Source: Acidovorax sp. 107 (GTDB lineage Bacteria; Pseudomonadota; Gammaproteobacteria; Burkholderiales; Burkholderiaceae_C). From it: a stretch of 64,000 nucleotides of DNA. Each line of letters begins with the position of its first letter. The first letter of the stretch is position 1. A program made the position numbers and the translations under genes. Location of the stretch: NCBI RefSeq assembly GCF_003058055.1, contig NZ_QBTZ01000001.1, forward strand, positions 808,501 through 872,500. The letters are read 5' to 3'. This document shows, piece by piece, positions 1-9,163 of the stretch. The notes under the pieces are model-generated. The model ran no database searches and was not told the origin of the DNA. It was given only the letters and a program-made list of their open reading frames with translations.

Positions 1-893
1 TCACCTTTCGCCAGTTGCGGCTGTTCCTGGCGCTGGCCGAGACGGGCAGCGTCAGCGCCGCTGCCAAGGTCATGCATGTCACGCAGCCCACGGCCTCCAT
101 GCAGTTGCGTGAGGTGACCCAGGCCGTGGGCCTGCCGCTGTACGAGGTGGTCTCACGCCGTGTACACCTGACCGAGGCGGGACAGGCCCTGGCCCGCACT
201 GCGCGTGCCATTGCGGGCGAGTGGGATGCGTTCGAGCAGCGCGTGTCGGGCGCCAAGGGCCTCACCAGCGGGCGCCTCAAGGTCGCCGTGGTCAGCACCG
301 CCAAATACTTTGTGCCCCGCCTGCTGGGCAGCTTCTGCAAGCTGCACCCGCAGATCGATATCTCGCTGGAGGTCCTCAACCGCGACCACGTCATTTCCCG
401 CCTGCGCAGCAACCTGGACGACCTCTACGTCATGTCCATGCCGCCTGCGGATTTGCCGCTGGAGGACCAGATCCTCATGCCCAACCCGCTGGTTGTCATC
501 GCCCCCGCCGGCCACCCCCTGGCCGCCAAAAAACGCATCAAGCTCGCGCAATTGCAGACGGAGCGTTTCATCCTGCGCGAAAAAGGCTCCGGCACCCGCA
601 TGGCCACTGACGCCCACCTGCGCCAACTGGGCTTTGCGCCCAGCGCATTGCTGGAGCTGGGCAGCAACGAAGCCATCAAGGAGTCGGTGGAGGGCCAGCT
701 GGGCGTCTCCATCGTCTCCCACCACGCCCTGGGGCCGCACCACGAGGGGCTTGCCGTGCTCAACGTGCAGGGCTTTCCCATCCAGTCGCAGTGGCACCTG
801 GTTTGGCCCAAGGGCAAGCAGCTGTCACCCATTGCCGAGGTGTTCCGGGCGCATCTGGTGGGAGAGGTGGAGGGCTGGATGGCATTGCGGTAA
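1..893 (+). CDS. LysR-family transcriptional regulator, CbbR-like (5' partial)
   Basis: The gene is open from the first base of the window (frame of base 3, reading TFRQLRLFLALAETGS), so only a few N-terminal residues are missing; the TTG at 15 is not the real start. An N-terminal winged helix-turn-helix with the pattern SVSAAAKVMHVTQPTAS is followed by a LysR substrate-binding domain (about residues 90-290) whose sequence resembles the CbbR/RuBisCO-regulator subgroup. LysR proteins usually activate a neighbouring, often divergent, operon in response to a small ligand; that target would lie to the left, outside the window. The ligand cannot be told from the sequence. The family is clear and the subgroup is an inference. 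Confidence 0.88.
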   Translation, partial: TFRQLRLFLALAETGSVSAAAKVMHVTQPTASMQLREVTQAVGLPLYEVVSRRVHLTEAGQALARTARAIAGEWDAFEQRVSGAKGLTSGRLKVAVVSTAKYFVPRLLGSFCKLHPQIDISLEVLNRDHVISRLRSNLDDLYVMSMPPADLPLEDQILMPNPLVVIAPAGHPLAAKKRIKLAQLQTERFILREKGSGTRMATDAHLRQLGFAPSALLELGSNEAIKESVEGQLGVSIVSHHALGPHHEGLAVLNVQGFPIQSQWHLVWPKGKQLSPIAEVFRAHLVGEVEGWMALR

Positions 894-1011
894 TTGCGCA
901 CCCTGCGGGCTCGCCGACGGAGGGGCCCTTGGTGATGACTGTGGGGGCACTTAACGCCAAATGCCGTGCTGCCAGCAAAGGGACGGCGCCGCCACAAGCC
1001 GGTGTTCGGTC

Positions 1012-2052
1012 TCAATGGACATGCCGGTGGTGAATGTCCGGGTAGTGTGGGTGCGTGTGCTTCAGGGGTTGGTGTGTGTGGCGGTGGCTGTGTTTGCCGC
1101 TGCCGCGATGCTCAACGCCATGCGCGTGCTGGTGGTGCTCGTCATGTTCGTGTTCGTGCTCGTGTTCCAGCGCTTCGTGCTGGTGCTCATGGCTGTGGTG
1201 CTCCGTGAGGTGCAACCACACCCCCAGGCCCATCAGCGCAGCGGCCATCCAAAACACCCATGACGTTGGCTCCGAGAACACCAACAAGGACACAACCACC
1301 CCCATGAAGGTCGCGGTAGAGAAGTAGGCTCCCGTGCGGGCTGTGCCGAGCCCGCGCAATGCCAGCACAAACAGCGCAAGGCTGATGCCGTATCCCAACA
1401 GGCCCACAGCCATCGTTGCAGACAGTGTGGCCCATGAGGGCCAGGCAGCGCCCATGCTGATAGCCAGCGCGGTGTTGACCGACCCCGCAATCAGGCCCTT
1501 GATACCGGCAACAAAGAGCGCGTCGGAGGCAGAAACCTTGCGTGTGAGGTTGTTGTCGATGGCCCAGCACAAGCAGGCAAGGCCCACCAGCCAAGAGCCC
1601 GTGCCGCTGGGTGGCCACGAAGAGTCGGTCTGCCAGCCCAATGCAATGCCTCCCGCCACGATGGCAACCATGCCCCCCACGATGCGCCGGTCGGCGTTTT
1701 CTTTGAACACCCACCAGGCAATGACTGCGGTCAGCACTGCTTCCAGATTCAACAGCAGCGAAGCCGTGGCGCCGCTGGTGGAGTGCAGTCCAAACATCAG
1801 CGCCACAGGCCCCATCACGCCTCCAAACAGCACGGCGCCCAGGAGCCAGGGCCACTCATTCAAGGGAACGCCAGAGGGTTTGAGCCCGCCATCGCGGACC
1901 ACACGCACCAGGGCCAGCCCGAGGCCGCTGCCCAGATACAGAAGGCCTGCCAGCAGCACCGGTGGCAGGTCGCCCGTCAGGAGCTTGGCAAAAGGGGTGC
2001 TTGCGCCAAAGAGCACCGCTGCGCCCAGGGCGTAAATGACGCTTTGATTCAT
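1012..2052 (-). CDS. DMT/EamA-family transporter with a His-rich C-terminal tail
   Basis: Ten hydrophobic segments in two EamA halves (about residues 5-280) identify an inner-membrane drug/metabolite transporter; the N-terminus NQSVIYALGAAVLFGASTPF is typical. The last 62 residues or so are hydrophilic and hold 25 histidines, mostly as HxH, EH and HH runs. Tails of this kind in other transporter families bind Ni, Co or Zn, so metal handling or metal-gated transport is an inference; EamA proteins otherwise move amino acids and other small metabolites. The ATG start directly precedes the first membrane segment but has only a weak ribosome binding site. The acetyltransferase gene upstream is on the same strand, 185 bases away. 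Confidence 0.85.
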   Translation of the reverse strand: MNQSVIYALGAAVLFGASTPFAKLLTGDLPPVLLAGLLYLGSGLGLALVRVVRDGGLKPSGVPLNEWPWLLGAVLFGGVMGPVALMFGLHSTSGATASLLLNLEAVLTAVIAWWVFKENADRRIVGGMVAIVAGGIALGWQTDSSWPPSGTGSWLVGLACLCWAIDNNLTRKVSASDALFVAGIKGLIAGSVNTALAISMGAAWPSWATLSATMAVGLLGYGISLALFVLALRGLGTARTGAYFSTATFMGVVVSLLVFSEPTSWVFWMAAALMGLGVWLHLTEHHSHEHQHEALEHEHEHEHDEHHQHAHGVEHRGSGKHSHRHTHQPLKHTHPHYPDIHHRHVH

Positions 2053-2237
2053 GGCGGAATTTTCTACCTGAAGTCGCCTGGCGTCTTCAGCGGCTGCGGG
2101 CAGTCAGGGCTGGAGTCACTCCACCACCGATACGCACGGGTTGCGCCGCCCATCCATGGCCAATGGAGTTCGTTGCCATGACCAGCAGTGACCAGCGATG
2201 GACCGCCCTTGGCGGGCACCGCTGTCAGTGGGCCGGT

Positions 2238-2525
2238 TTACACCAGCACGTCCCGCAAAGAGGCGTCCTTGTCGAACTGCGCCTTGGCAAACGGGCACAG
2301 CGGGACTACCTTGGTGCCCGTGGCTCTGGCCCATTGCACCAGCGCGTCCAGCAGCGCACGTCCCACACCCTGGCCGCTGAGCGATGGGTCCACCTCGGTA
2401 TGGTCCACGATGATCATCGTGGCGTTGGTGCGGCTGTAGGTCATCTCGGCCAGGCGTTGGCCGTCGTGCGCGATGTAGAACGAGCCTTTGGCGTCCTGCT
2501 CCTGGTGGTGAATGGTGTGTGACAT
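2238..2525 (-). CDS. Small GNAT-like N-acetyltransferase (YidJ/COG2388 type)
   Basis: The 95-residue product has the compact acetyl-CoA-binding layout of the small COG2388 GNAT family: an N-terminal beta sheet with MTYSRTNATMIIVDHTEV, the acetyl-CoA loop SLSGQGVGRALLDALV and a conserved VVPLCPFAKAQFDK segment near the end. Full-length members are about this size. The ATG at 2525 was chosen because the longer reading frame adds a low-complexity Arg/Pro leader absent from the family. The substrate is unknown; related proteins are annotated only as predicted acetyltransferases. Confidence 0.8.
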   Translation of the reverse strand: MSHTIHHQEQDAKGSFYIAHDGQRLAEMTYSRTNATMIIVDHTEVDPSLSGQGVGRALLDALVQWARATGTKVVPLCPFAKAQFDKDASLRDVLV

Positions 2526-2657
2526 GGTGCGTTGCAGTGGCAAAGATGTGCGCCAGAGTATGGGGCATGGGTTGCGGCAGCCGCTGGGGCTGCTTGGCCC
2601 CGGGGCGGAGGGTCTGCCCGGGCGCACCGGGCTCCATTTGCTGATGGCGTGTGGCGC

Positions 2658-3527
2658 CTACCCGATCTGGAACGCCTCCGACAGAAACTCTGCTGTGGCG
2701 CGCACCCGGGCGGTGCGTTGCAGGTCGGGGTGCATCACCTGCCAGACCTCGTAGTCGGTTGCCCGGCGGCGCTCGGGCCAGATGCGCACCAGGCCTTCGC
2801 GCGCCCCCATCCACACCGGCATTTCACCCAGGCCAATGCCCGCCGCCACACCCTTGCGCACCAGCAGGCTGGAGCGCACGGCCAGCGCGATTCGTGCCTG
2901 GCGCGCAGGCACGCCCGCCATGGTGAGAAACGCGTTGTGCTCCAGGTAGGGGGCGTAGGCCACCAGGTGGTGGCCGCGCAGCTCGTCCTCGGGTACGGGC
3001 ATGCCAAAACGCTCGACATAGCCCGCGCTGGCGAACAGGCCCACGGGCCACGATGCCACGCGGCGCACCACCAGGTCGGGGGCCTCGGGCCGCACGTTGC
3101 GGAACGCGATGTCCACCTGGCGGCGGCTGAGGCTGAGCAACTGGGTGGACACCTCCAGGTCCACGCGAATGTGGGGCCAGTGCTGTTGCAGGCGCTCAAT
3201 GGCGGGCATGAGCAGGTCGATGGCGATCGAGTCGGTGCTGGTCACGCGCACTAGGCCGCCGGGGCTGGTGTCCTGGCCCTCGATGCGGGTGCGCAGGTCC
3301 AGGGCAGCGCTTTCCATGCGGCGGGCGGCGGCCAGCGCTGTCTCGCCCGCGGCGGTGAGCAGGTAGCCGTCCTTGGCGCGCAGGAAGAGCTTGGCGCCCA
3401 GCTCGGCCTCCAGCGCATTCAGCCGCCGCCCCACGGTGGCCTGGTCCACGCCCAGGCTGCGCGCGGCGGCGCGCAAGGAGGGCGCTCGCGTCAGGGCGAG
3501 AAAGATGCGGGTGTCGTCCCAGTTCAT
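2658..3527 (-). CDS. LysR-family transcriptional regulator
   Basis: The 289-residue protein starts MNWDDTRIFLALTRAPSLRA and has the LysR helix-turn-helix (ARSLGVDQATVGRRLNALE) followed by a substrate-binding domain beginning near residue 90. The variant helix with VGRRL rather than the usual VSRQI places it in the group that often controls oxidoreductase genes. It is divergent from the quinone oxidoreductase at 3665, and the 137-base gap holds a perfect 16-base palindrome, so it probably regulates itself and that gene. The inducer is not known. Confidence 0.9.
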   Translation of the reverse strand: MNWDDTRIFLALTRAPSLRAAARSLGVDQATVGRRLNALEAELGAKLFLRAKDGYLLTAAGETALAAARRMESAALDLRTRIEGQDTSPGGLVRVTSTDSIAIDLLMPAIERLQQHWPHIRVDLEVSTQLLSLSRRQVDIAFRNVRPEAPDLVVRRVASWPVGLFASAGYVERFGMPVPEDELRGHHLVAYAPYLEHNAFLTMAGVPARQARIALAVRSSLLVRKGVAAGIGLGEMPVWMGAREGLVRIWPERRRATDYEVWQVMHPDLQRTARVRATAEFLSEAFQIG

Positions 3528-3561
3528 GGTCGTGCCGAGGTTGCGGATGAAAGCCGAGTGT

Positions 3562-3577
3562 GATGCAAATTTGCATC
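3562..3577. promoter_or_regulatory. Perfect 16-bp palindrome, likely LysR operator
   Basis: GATGCAAATTTGCATC is a perfect inverted repeat of two 8-base arms in the middle of the gap between the divergent LysR gene and the quinone oxidoreductase gene. Its size, symmetry and position fit a regulator recognition site; the owner being the adjacent LysR protein is an inference. Confidence 0.6.
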
Positions 3578-3664
3578 GCTGTAGAGCGAAATTGCTGCGT
3601 TTAAAGCACTGCGCACAGCCCTATCCTTGAAGGCATTGAAAGCCATGCCTGAGGAGCAACCCCC

Positions 3665-4714
3665 ATGTCCACACCCATGACCGCACTGCCTGTGACCGAA
3701 CAGCCCGCAACCACCCCACGCACCATGCAAGCCATCGTGTTCGATGACTTTGGCGGCCCCGAGGTGCTGGTGGCGCGCGAGATCCCTGTCCCCGAGGTGC
3801 GCCCGCACGACCTGCTGGTGCGCAACGCCGCCATCGGCGTCAACCGGGCCGACCTGCTGCACCGCAAAGGGGCCTATGGTCGCGCCTACTTCGGCGATGC
3901 TGACACCATGGGGCTGGAGATTGCGGGCACGGTGGTCGCCATGGGGCCCGAGGTGCAAGGCTTTGCCGTGGGCGACCGCGTGACGGGCATCGTGGGCGGC
4001 GGGGCGTACGCCGAGCTGTCGCGCATCGACCACCGCATGGCCATGCCGGTGCCTGCGGGCATGGACTTGGTGGCCGCTGGCGCCGTGGCCGAGGTGTTCG
4101 TGACGGCGCATGAGGCGCTGTTCCACCTGGCGCGCCTGCGCGCGGGCGAGTCGGTGCTGATCCATGCCGCAGCGGGCGGCGTGGGCTCAGCCGCCGTGCA
4201 ACTGGCCCATGCGGCGGGAGCGCGCGTATTCGCCACGGCCGGCGGCGACAAGCGCGGCGCTGTGCTGGGCTGCGGGGCCGATGTGTTCATCGACTACCGC
4301 AGCGAAGACTTTCAGGCGGTGGTGGCGCAGGCCACGCAGGGCCGGGGCGTGGATGTGGTGATCGACTTCATCGGGGCTCCGTACCTGCAGCGCAACGTGC
4401 GGTCGCTGGCTGACGGCGGGCGTCTGGTGTCGGTGGGGCTACTGGGTGGTGCGCAGGGTGCGGAGCTGCCTATGGATGTGGTGCTGTACCGCCACCTGCA
4501 GATCCTTGGCACCGTGATGAAGTCCCGCCCGCCCGAGGTAAAACAGGCCATGGTCCAGCGGTTTGCCCAGCAGTGGCTGCCAGCCCTGGCCACCGGGGTG
4601 ATCCGGCCGGTGATCGACAGCACGTTTGCACTGGCCGATGCCGCACAGGCCCATCGGCGCATGGAGTCTGGCGCCAGCATTGGCAAGATCCTGTTGCTGC
4701 CCGAGGCGCGCTGA
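3665..4714 (+). CDS. Zinc-free NAD(P)H:quinone oxidoreductase, MDR superfamily
   Basis: The product (349 residues) is a medium-chain dehydrogenase/reductase of the QOR/PIG3 group. The core starts at MQAIVFDDFGGPEVL, and the nucleotide-binding motif HAAAGGVGSAAVQLAHAAGA lies near residues 162-181. The Cys/His zinc ligands of alcohol dehydrogenases are missing, which is normal for quinone reductases. Enzymes of this type use NADPH to reduce quinones or enones. GAGGAG lies eight bases before the ATG at 3665 and supports that start, which adds about 20 residues to the usual N-terminus. The divergent LysR gene is the likely regulator. Confidence 0.9.
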   Translation: MSTPMTALPVTEQPATTPRTMQAIVFDDFGGPEVLVAREIPVPEVRPHDLLVRNAAIGVNRADLLHRKGAYGRAYFGDADTMGLEIAGTVVAMGPEVQGFAVGDRVTGIVGGGAYAELSRIDHRMAMPVPAGMDLVAAGAVAEVFVTAHEALFHLARLRAGESVLIHAAAGGVGSAAVQLAHAAGARVFATAGGDKRGAVLGCGADVFIDYRSEDFQAVVAQATQGRGVDVVIDFIGAPYLQRNVRSLADGGRLVSVGLLGGAQGAELPMDVVLYRHLQILGTVMKSRPPEVKQAMVQRFAQQWLPALATGVIRPVIDSTFALADAAQAHRRMESGASIGKILLLPEAR

Positions 4715-4756
4715 GCGGGCAGGGCGTAGCGCCCAGTCCCCAGCTTTAGGCCCGCC

Positions 4757-6475
4757 TCAGCCCGCTGCGGCCGGCTTGCGGCACGCGCCAAACATGTCCA
4801 GCTCGGTGTTGTACGCCTCGGTCTTCACATCCATCAGGCCCAGCACCGAGTGGAAGTAGTGGTCGTGCGTGATGCGTCGCTCGCCCAGGTCTCGCTGCAG
4901 GCAGCCCGTGGTGAGGTGGGTACGGGCCTGCATGGCGGGTGACAGCCAGGTGATCCAGGGCACGTGTTTTTGCACGTCGGGCGCAATGGAGTAGGGCAGG
5001 CCGTGCAGGTAGATGTTGTTCTCACCCAGCGACTCACCATGGTCTGCTACGTAAATCATAGCTGTCTGGGCATGTTGTTCCTGCGCTCCCAGCCACTGGA
5101 GCACTGAATCGAGGAAATGGTCGGTCTCGACGATGCTGTTGTCGTAGGCGTTGACCACCTGCTCGCGCTGGCATTCCTGCAGCGCGGTGGAGGTGCACTC
5201 GGGGCCGAACTTCTTGTTCTCGGGCGCGGAGCGCTTGTAGTACGCGGGGCCGTGGCTGCCCATCTGGTGCATGACCACCACGGTGCCGCGCTGGCGCTGC
5301 TCAGCGGGCAGGGCGGCGATCTGGGCGTCCAGGTCCTTGAGCATCACGCGGTCCAGGCACTCGCCGCCTGCGCACAGTGCGGGGTCCTTCTGGGTGCTGG
5401 TGATGGTCTCGCCGACGCGGTCGCACACACCCTTGCAGCCCGACTGGTTGTCCACCCACAGCACGGCTAGGCCGGCATGGTGCAGCACGTCGATCAGGCT
5501 TTCGTAGTTGGCCGATCGGCCCTCGTAGCCCGTGCGGCCCAGGTGCGAATACATGCAGGGCACCGACGCGGCGGTGCTGGTGCCGCAGGACCAGGCGTTG
5601 CGGGCACTCACCAGGTCCTTGCGGGCCGACAGGCGGGGCGTGGTGTCGCGCTCATAGCCGTTCAGGCCAAAGTTGCCGCTGCGGCCTGTCTCGCCCAGCA
5701 CCAGCACCAGCAGAGGGGGCTTGGCCTGGCCGGCGTAGCTGGCGCCCAGCTGGGCATCCCGGCCCAGGGGCAGGATCTTGCTGGTGTCCATGCGCAAAGG
5801 CTTGGTGGCAATGTTGCCCAGCGCGTACACGCTGTTGAGCGGGTTGATCAGGTAGCGCAGCTTGGTGTGGTTGCGCATGGTCGAGGCAAAGTCCTGGAAC
5901 ACCAGCAGCAGGCACACCACGATGACGGCGATGGAGCCCACCAGCAGCAGCCCGTTGTGCGCCACATGGCGCAGGGCCGTGAGGCGCTGCACGGGGCGGC
6001 GGTACAGCCACAGCAACGGCGGCGCAGCCAGGATGAGCACTGTGCCCAGCATGCGCAGGTTGAGCAGGTCGCCAGCTTCTTTCACGTCGGTCTGCATCAC
6101 GTTGACCAGCATGCTGGCGTCGATCGCGATGCCGTAGGCCAGCATGAAGTAGGCACCAAACGCGGCCATCAGCACCAGCACCAGCACGGCGGGCTTGAGC
6201 GTCCAGCGCCAGGCCAGCAGGCTCAGCAGCGCCGCGTTGCCCGCTGCGACGATGAGCGCAAAAGCCAGCGCAAAGCCCCAGCCGCGCAGGCTGCCCTGAC
6301 CGGGCAACTGGGCCACTTCTTGCCACAGCGGCACGTTGCAGGCTGTGGCCAGCCAGGTGCTGACCAGCACCACCACCCAGGCGGGGTGCATGGGGCGGGG
6401 TGGGGTGGGGGCAGACGGAGGCTCCGAACGTGAAGCCGAGGCAAAGGGCAGCAGGCGCCGCAGGGACAAAAGCAT
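4757..6475 (-). CDS. eptA: Phosphoethanolamine--lipid A transferase (EptA/MCR family)
   Basis: The 572-residue product has an N-terminal part with about five membrane helices (to about residue 215) and a periplasmic sulfatase-fold domain. The catalytic region is recognisable: ETGRSGNFGLNGYERDT, the nucleophile loop SCGTSTAASVPCMYS with its Thr, and YVADHGESLGE with metal ligands. Several paired cysteines in the periplasmic domain match the disulfides of EptA and MCR. The enzyme adds phosphoethanolamine to lipid A phosphates, lowering surface charge and often reducing polymyxin susceptibility. It follows fghA by 36 bases on the same strand and could be read from it. No PmrAB-like pair is adjacent, so control is unclear. 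EptA versus another family member is inferred from overall similarity. Confidence 0.9.
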   Translation of the reverse strand: MLLSLRRLLPFASASRSEPPSAPTPPRPMHPAWVVVLVSTWLATACNVPLWQEVAQLPGQGSLRGWGFALAFALIVAAGNAALLSLLAWRWTLKPAVLVLVLMAAFGAYFMLAYGIAIDASMLVNVMQTDVKEAGDLLNLRMLGTVLILAAPPLLWLYRRPVQRLTALRHVAHNGLLLVGSIAVIVVCLLLVFQDFASTMRNHTKLRYLINPLNSVYALGNIATKPLRMDTSKILPLGRDAQLGASYAGQAKPPLLVLVLGETGRSGNFGLNGYERDTTPRLSARKDLVSARNAWSCGTSTAASVPCMYSHLGRTGYEGRSANYESLIDVLHHAGLAVLWVDNQSGCKGVCDRVGETITSTQKDPALCAGGECLDRVMLKDLDAQIAALPAEQRQRGTVVVMHQMGSHGPAYYKRSAPENKKFGPECTSTALQECQREQVVNAYDNSIVETDHFLDSVLQWLGAQEQHAQTAMIYVADHGESLGENNIYLHGLPYSIAPDVQKHVPWITWLSPAMQARTHLTTGCLQRDLGERRITHDHYFHSVLGLMDVKTEAYNTELDMFGACRKPAAAG

Positions 6476-6511
6476 AACCCCCTAGTGTGCTGCCAGTTGC
6501 TTAAGTGCGCA

Positions 6512-7384
6512 TTAATGTCCGGCGCCAAGACCCCGCGCATGGTGGGCCAAATGGTCGCCCACAAAGCTCTGCACAAAGTAGTAGCCGTGGTCGTACCCCG
6601 CGTGCCGGCGCAGCGTCAGCGGCTGGCCGATGGCCTGGCACGCGGCCTCGAACAGGTGGGGGTGCAGCTGGTCGGCCAGGAATTTGTCGTCCAGCCCCTG
6701 GTCGATGAGGATGCCCGCCGGGTAGGGTGCGATGGGCTGGTGCTGCATCAGTACCGTGGCGTCGTGCTCCAGCCAAGTGGTGCGGTCGGGGCCCAGGTAG
6801 CCGGTGAAGGCCTTTTCGCCCCAGGGGCACTGGGTGGGCGCGCAGATGGGCGCAAAGGCCGACACCGTCTTGAACCGGCCAGGGTGGCGCAGGGCGAGTG
6901 TGAGCGCACCGTGGCCGCCCATGCTGTGGCCGAAGATGCCCAAGCGCTGCGCGTCGATGGGCAGGTGCTGGCCCACCAGGGGCAGCAGCTCTTGCAGCAG
7001 GTAGCTCTCCATGCGCCAGTGGGTGTTCCAGGGGCTCTGCGTTGCGTCGAGGTAAAAGCCTGCGCCCACGCCAAAGTCCCAGCTGGCCGTGGCGCCGGGC
7101 AGGGCCGACACGGCCTCGCCGCGCGGGCTGGTGTCGGGTGCGATCAGGGCCAGGCCCAGCTCGGCGGCCAGGCGCTGGGCGCCGGCCTTGATCGCAAAGG
7201 TCTCTTCGGTGCAGGTCAGGCCCGCCAGGTACAACACCGCGGGCACTGGGCCCTGTTGTGCCTGGGGCGGCAGGTACACCGAGAACTTCATCGGCAGGCC
7301 GATGGTGGTGGAGGCGTGCTGGTAAAAGCGCTGCTCGCCGCCAAAGCAGGCGTGGCTGCTGAGCAGGTCCAGGGGAGTGGTCAT
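6512..7384 (-). CDS. fghA: S-formylglutathione hydrolase
   Basis: The 290-residue protein is an esterase-D type alpha/beta hydrolase. Its nucleophile elbow GHSMGGHGAL (about residues 150-159) and the C-terminal His motif HAGYDHGYYF are family hallmarks, as is the start FGGEQRFYQHASTTIG. It hydrolyses S-formylglutathione to formate and glutathione, the second step of glutathione-dependent formaldehyde removal after the dehydrogenase at 7558. The length matches the family. The 173-base gap to that dehydrogenase gene holds a repeat and a possible weak terminator, so it may be separately or only partly co-transcribed. Confidence 0.95.
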   Translation of the reverse strand: MTTPLDLLSSHACFGGEQRFYQHASTTIGLPMKFSVYLPPQAQQGPVPAVLYLAGLTCTEETFAIKAGAQRLAAELGLALIAPDTSPRGEAVSALPGATASWDFGVGAGFYLDATQSPWNTHWRMESYLLQELLPLVGQHLPIDAQRLGIFGHSMGGHGALTLALRHPGRFKTVSAFAPICAPTQCPWGEKAFTGYLGPDRTTWLEHDATVLMQHQPIAPYPAGILIDQGLDDKFLADQLHPHLFEAACQAIGQPLTLRRHAGYDHGYYFVQSFVGDHLAHHARGLGAGH

Positions 7385-7400
7385 GGTGATTGCTCTTGAA

Positions 7401-7468
7401 TTGATAGCTGCTCAGGCAATAAATCGTAGCGCTTGAGGCAGTTTTCGCTTGTAGGGACCCTAAAAGAC
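7401..7468. repeat. Dispersed TAGCT/AGCGC palindromic repeat, copy 1
   Basis: The stretch has the elements shared by the other copies in this window: TTGATAGCTGCT, a GTAGCGCTTGA core and a GCTTGTAG arm ending in TAAAAGAC. It lies between two genes of the formaldehyde set. Confidence 0.6.
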
Positions 7469-7485
7469 GGCTCCAAGCCGTTTTT
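7462..7485 (-). terminator. Possible weak Rho-independent terminator
   Basis: ACGGCT, a three-base loop and AGCCGT form a six-pair stem flanked by an A-run on one side and a T-run on the other, so it could work in both directions. On the minus strand it would end or attenuate transcription from the upstream dehydrogenase gene. The short stem makes it weak. Confidence 0.45.
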
Positions 7486-7557
7486 CATGGCCCGCTGGGG
7501 CCAGCACCCAGAGTGCCCGGTTGTCTCTGGGGGGGTGGGCGCTGGCGAGTAGCCGGG

Positions 7558-8993
<1,436 letters not shown>

Positions 8994-9045
8994 GGGGGCG
9001 GCGCCCGTCACGGCCAGGGGTGGCGGGAGGGGCGTATGGAACGAG

Positions 9046-9062
9046 ATACTGGGCGGTAGTAT
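9046..9062. promoter_or_regulatory. FrmR-type operator 1
   Basis: ATACT, a seven-base GGGCGGT centre and AGTAT make a CsoR/FrmR-style site, a G-tract flanked by A/T-rich inverted arms. Read on the minus strand, it overlaps a TATACT sequence that could be the -10 element of the frmR promoter, so binding would block transcription. The link to FrmR is inferred from position and pattern. Confidence 0.7.
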
Positions 9063-9070
9063 AAATCTTA

Positions 9071-9091
9071 AGCGCTTGATAGATAAGCGCT
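9071..9091. repeat. Dispersed TAGCT/AGCGC palindromic repeat, copy 2 (short)
   Basis: AGCGCTT and AAGCGCT arms are separated by seven bases (GATAGAT). This is the core of the repeat family seen elsewhere in the window, here placed between the two FrmR-type sites. Confidence 0.6.
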
Positions 9092-9111
9092 ATGAGTGCA
9101 AAAGATACTTT

Positions 9112-9126
9112 TACTAGGGGGTAGTA
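9112..9126. promoter_or_regulatory. FrmR-type operator 2
   Basis: TACT, AGGGGGT and AGTA form a second site with the same layout as the one at 9046, 66 bases further upstream of frmR. The pair suggests cooperative or looped binding by the tetrameric repressor, which is an inference. Confidence 0.65.
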
Positions 9127-9163
9127 TGTGCTGCCGTTCGCCTTTGCCCCTCGCCCCCGGGGT

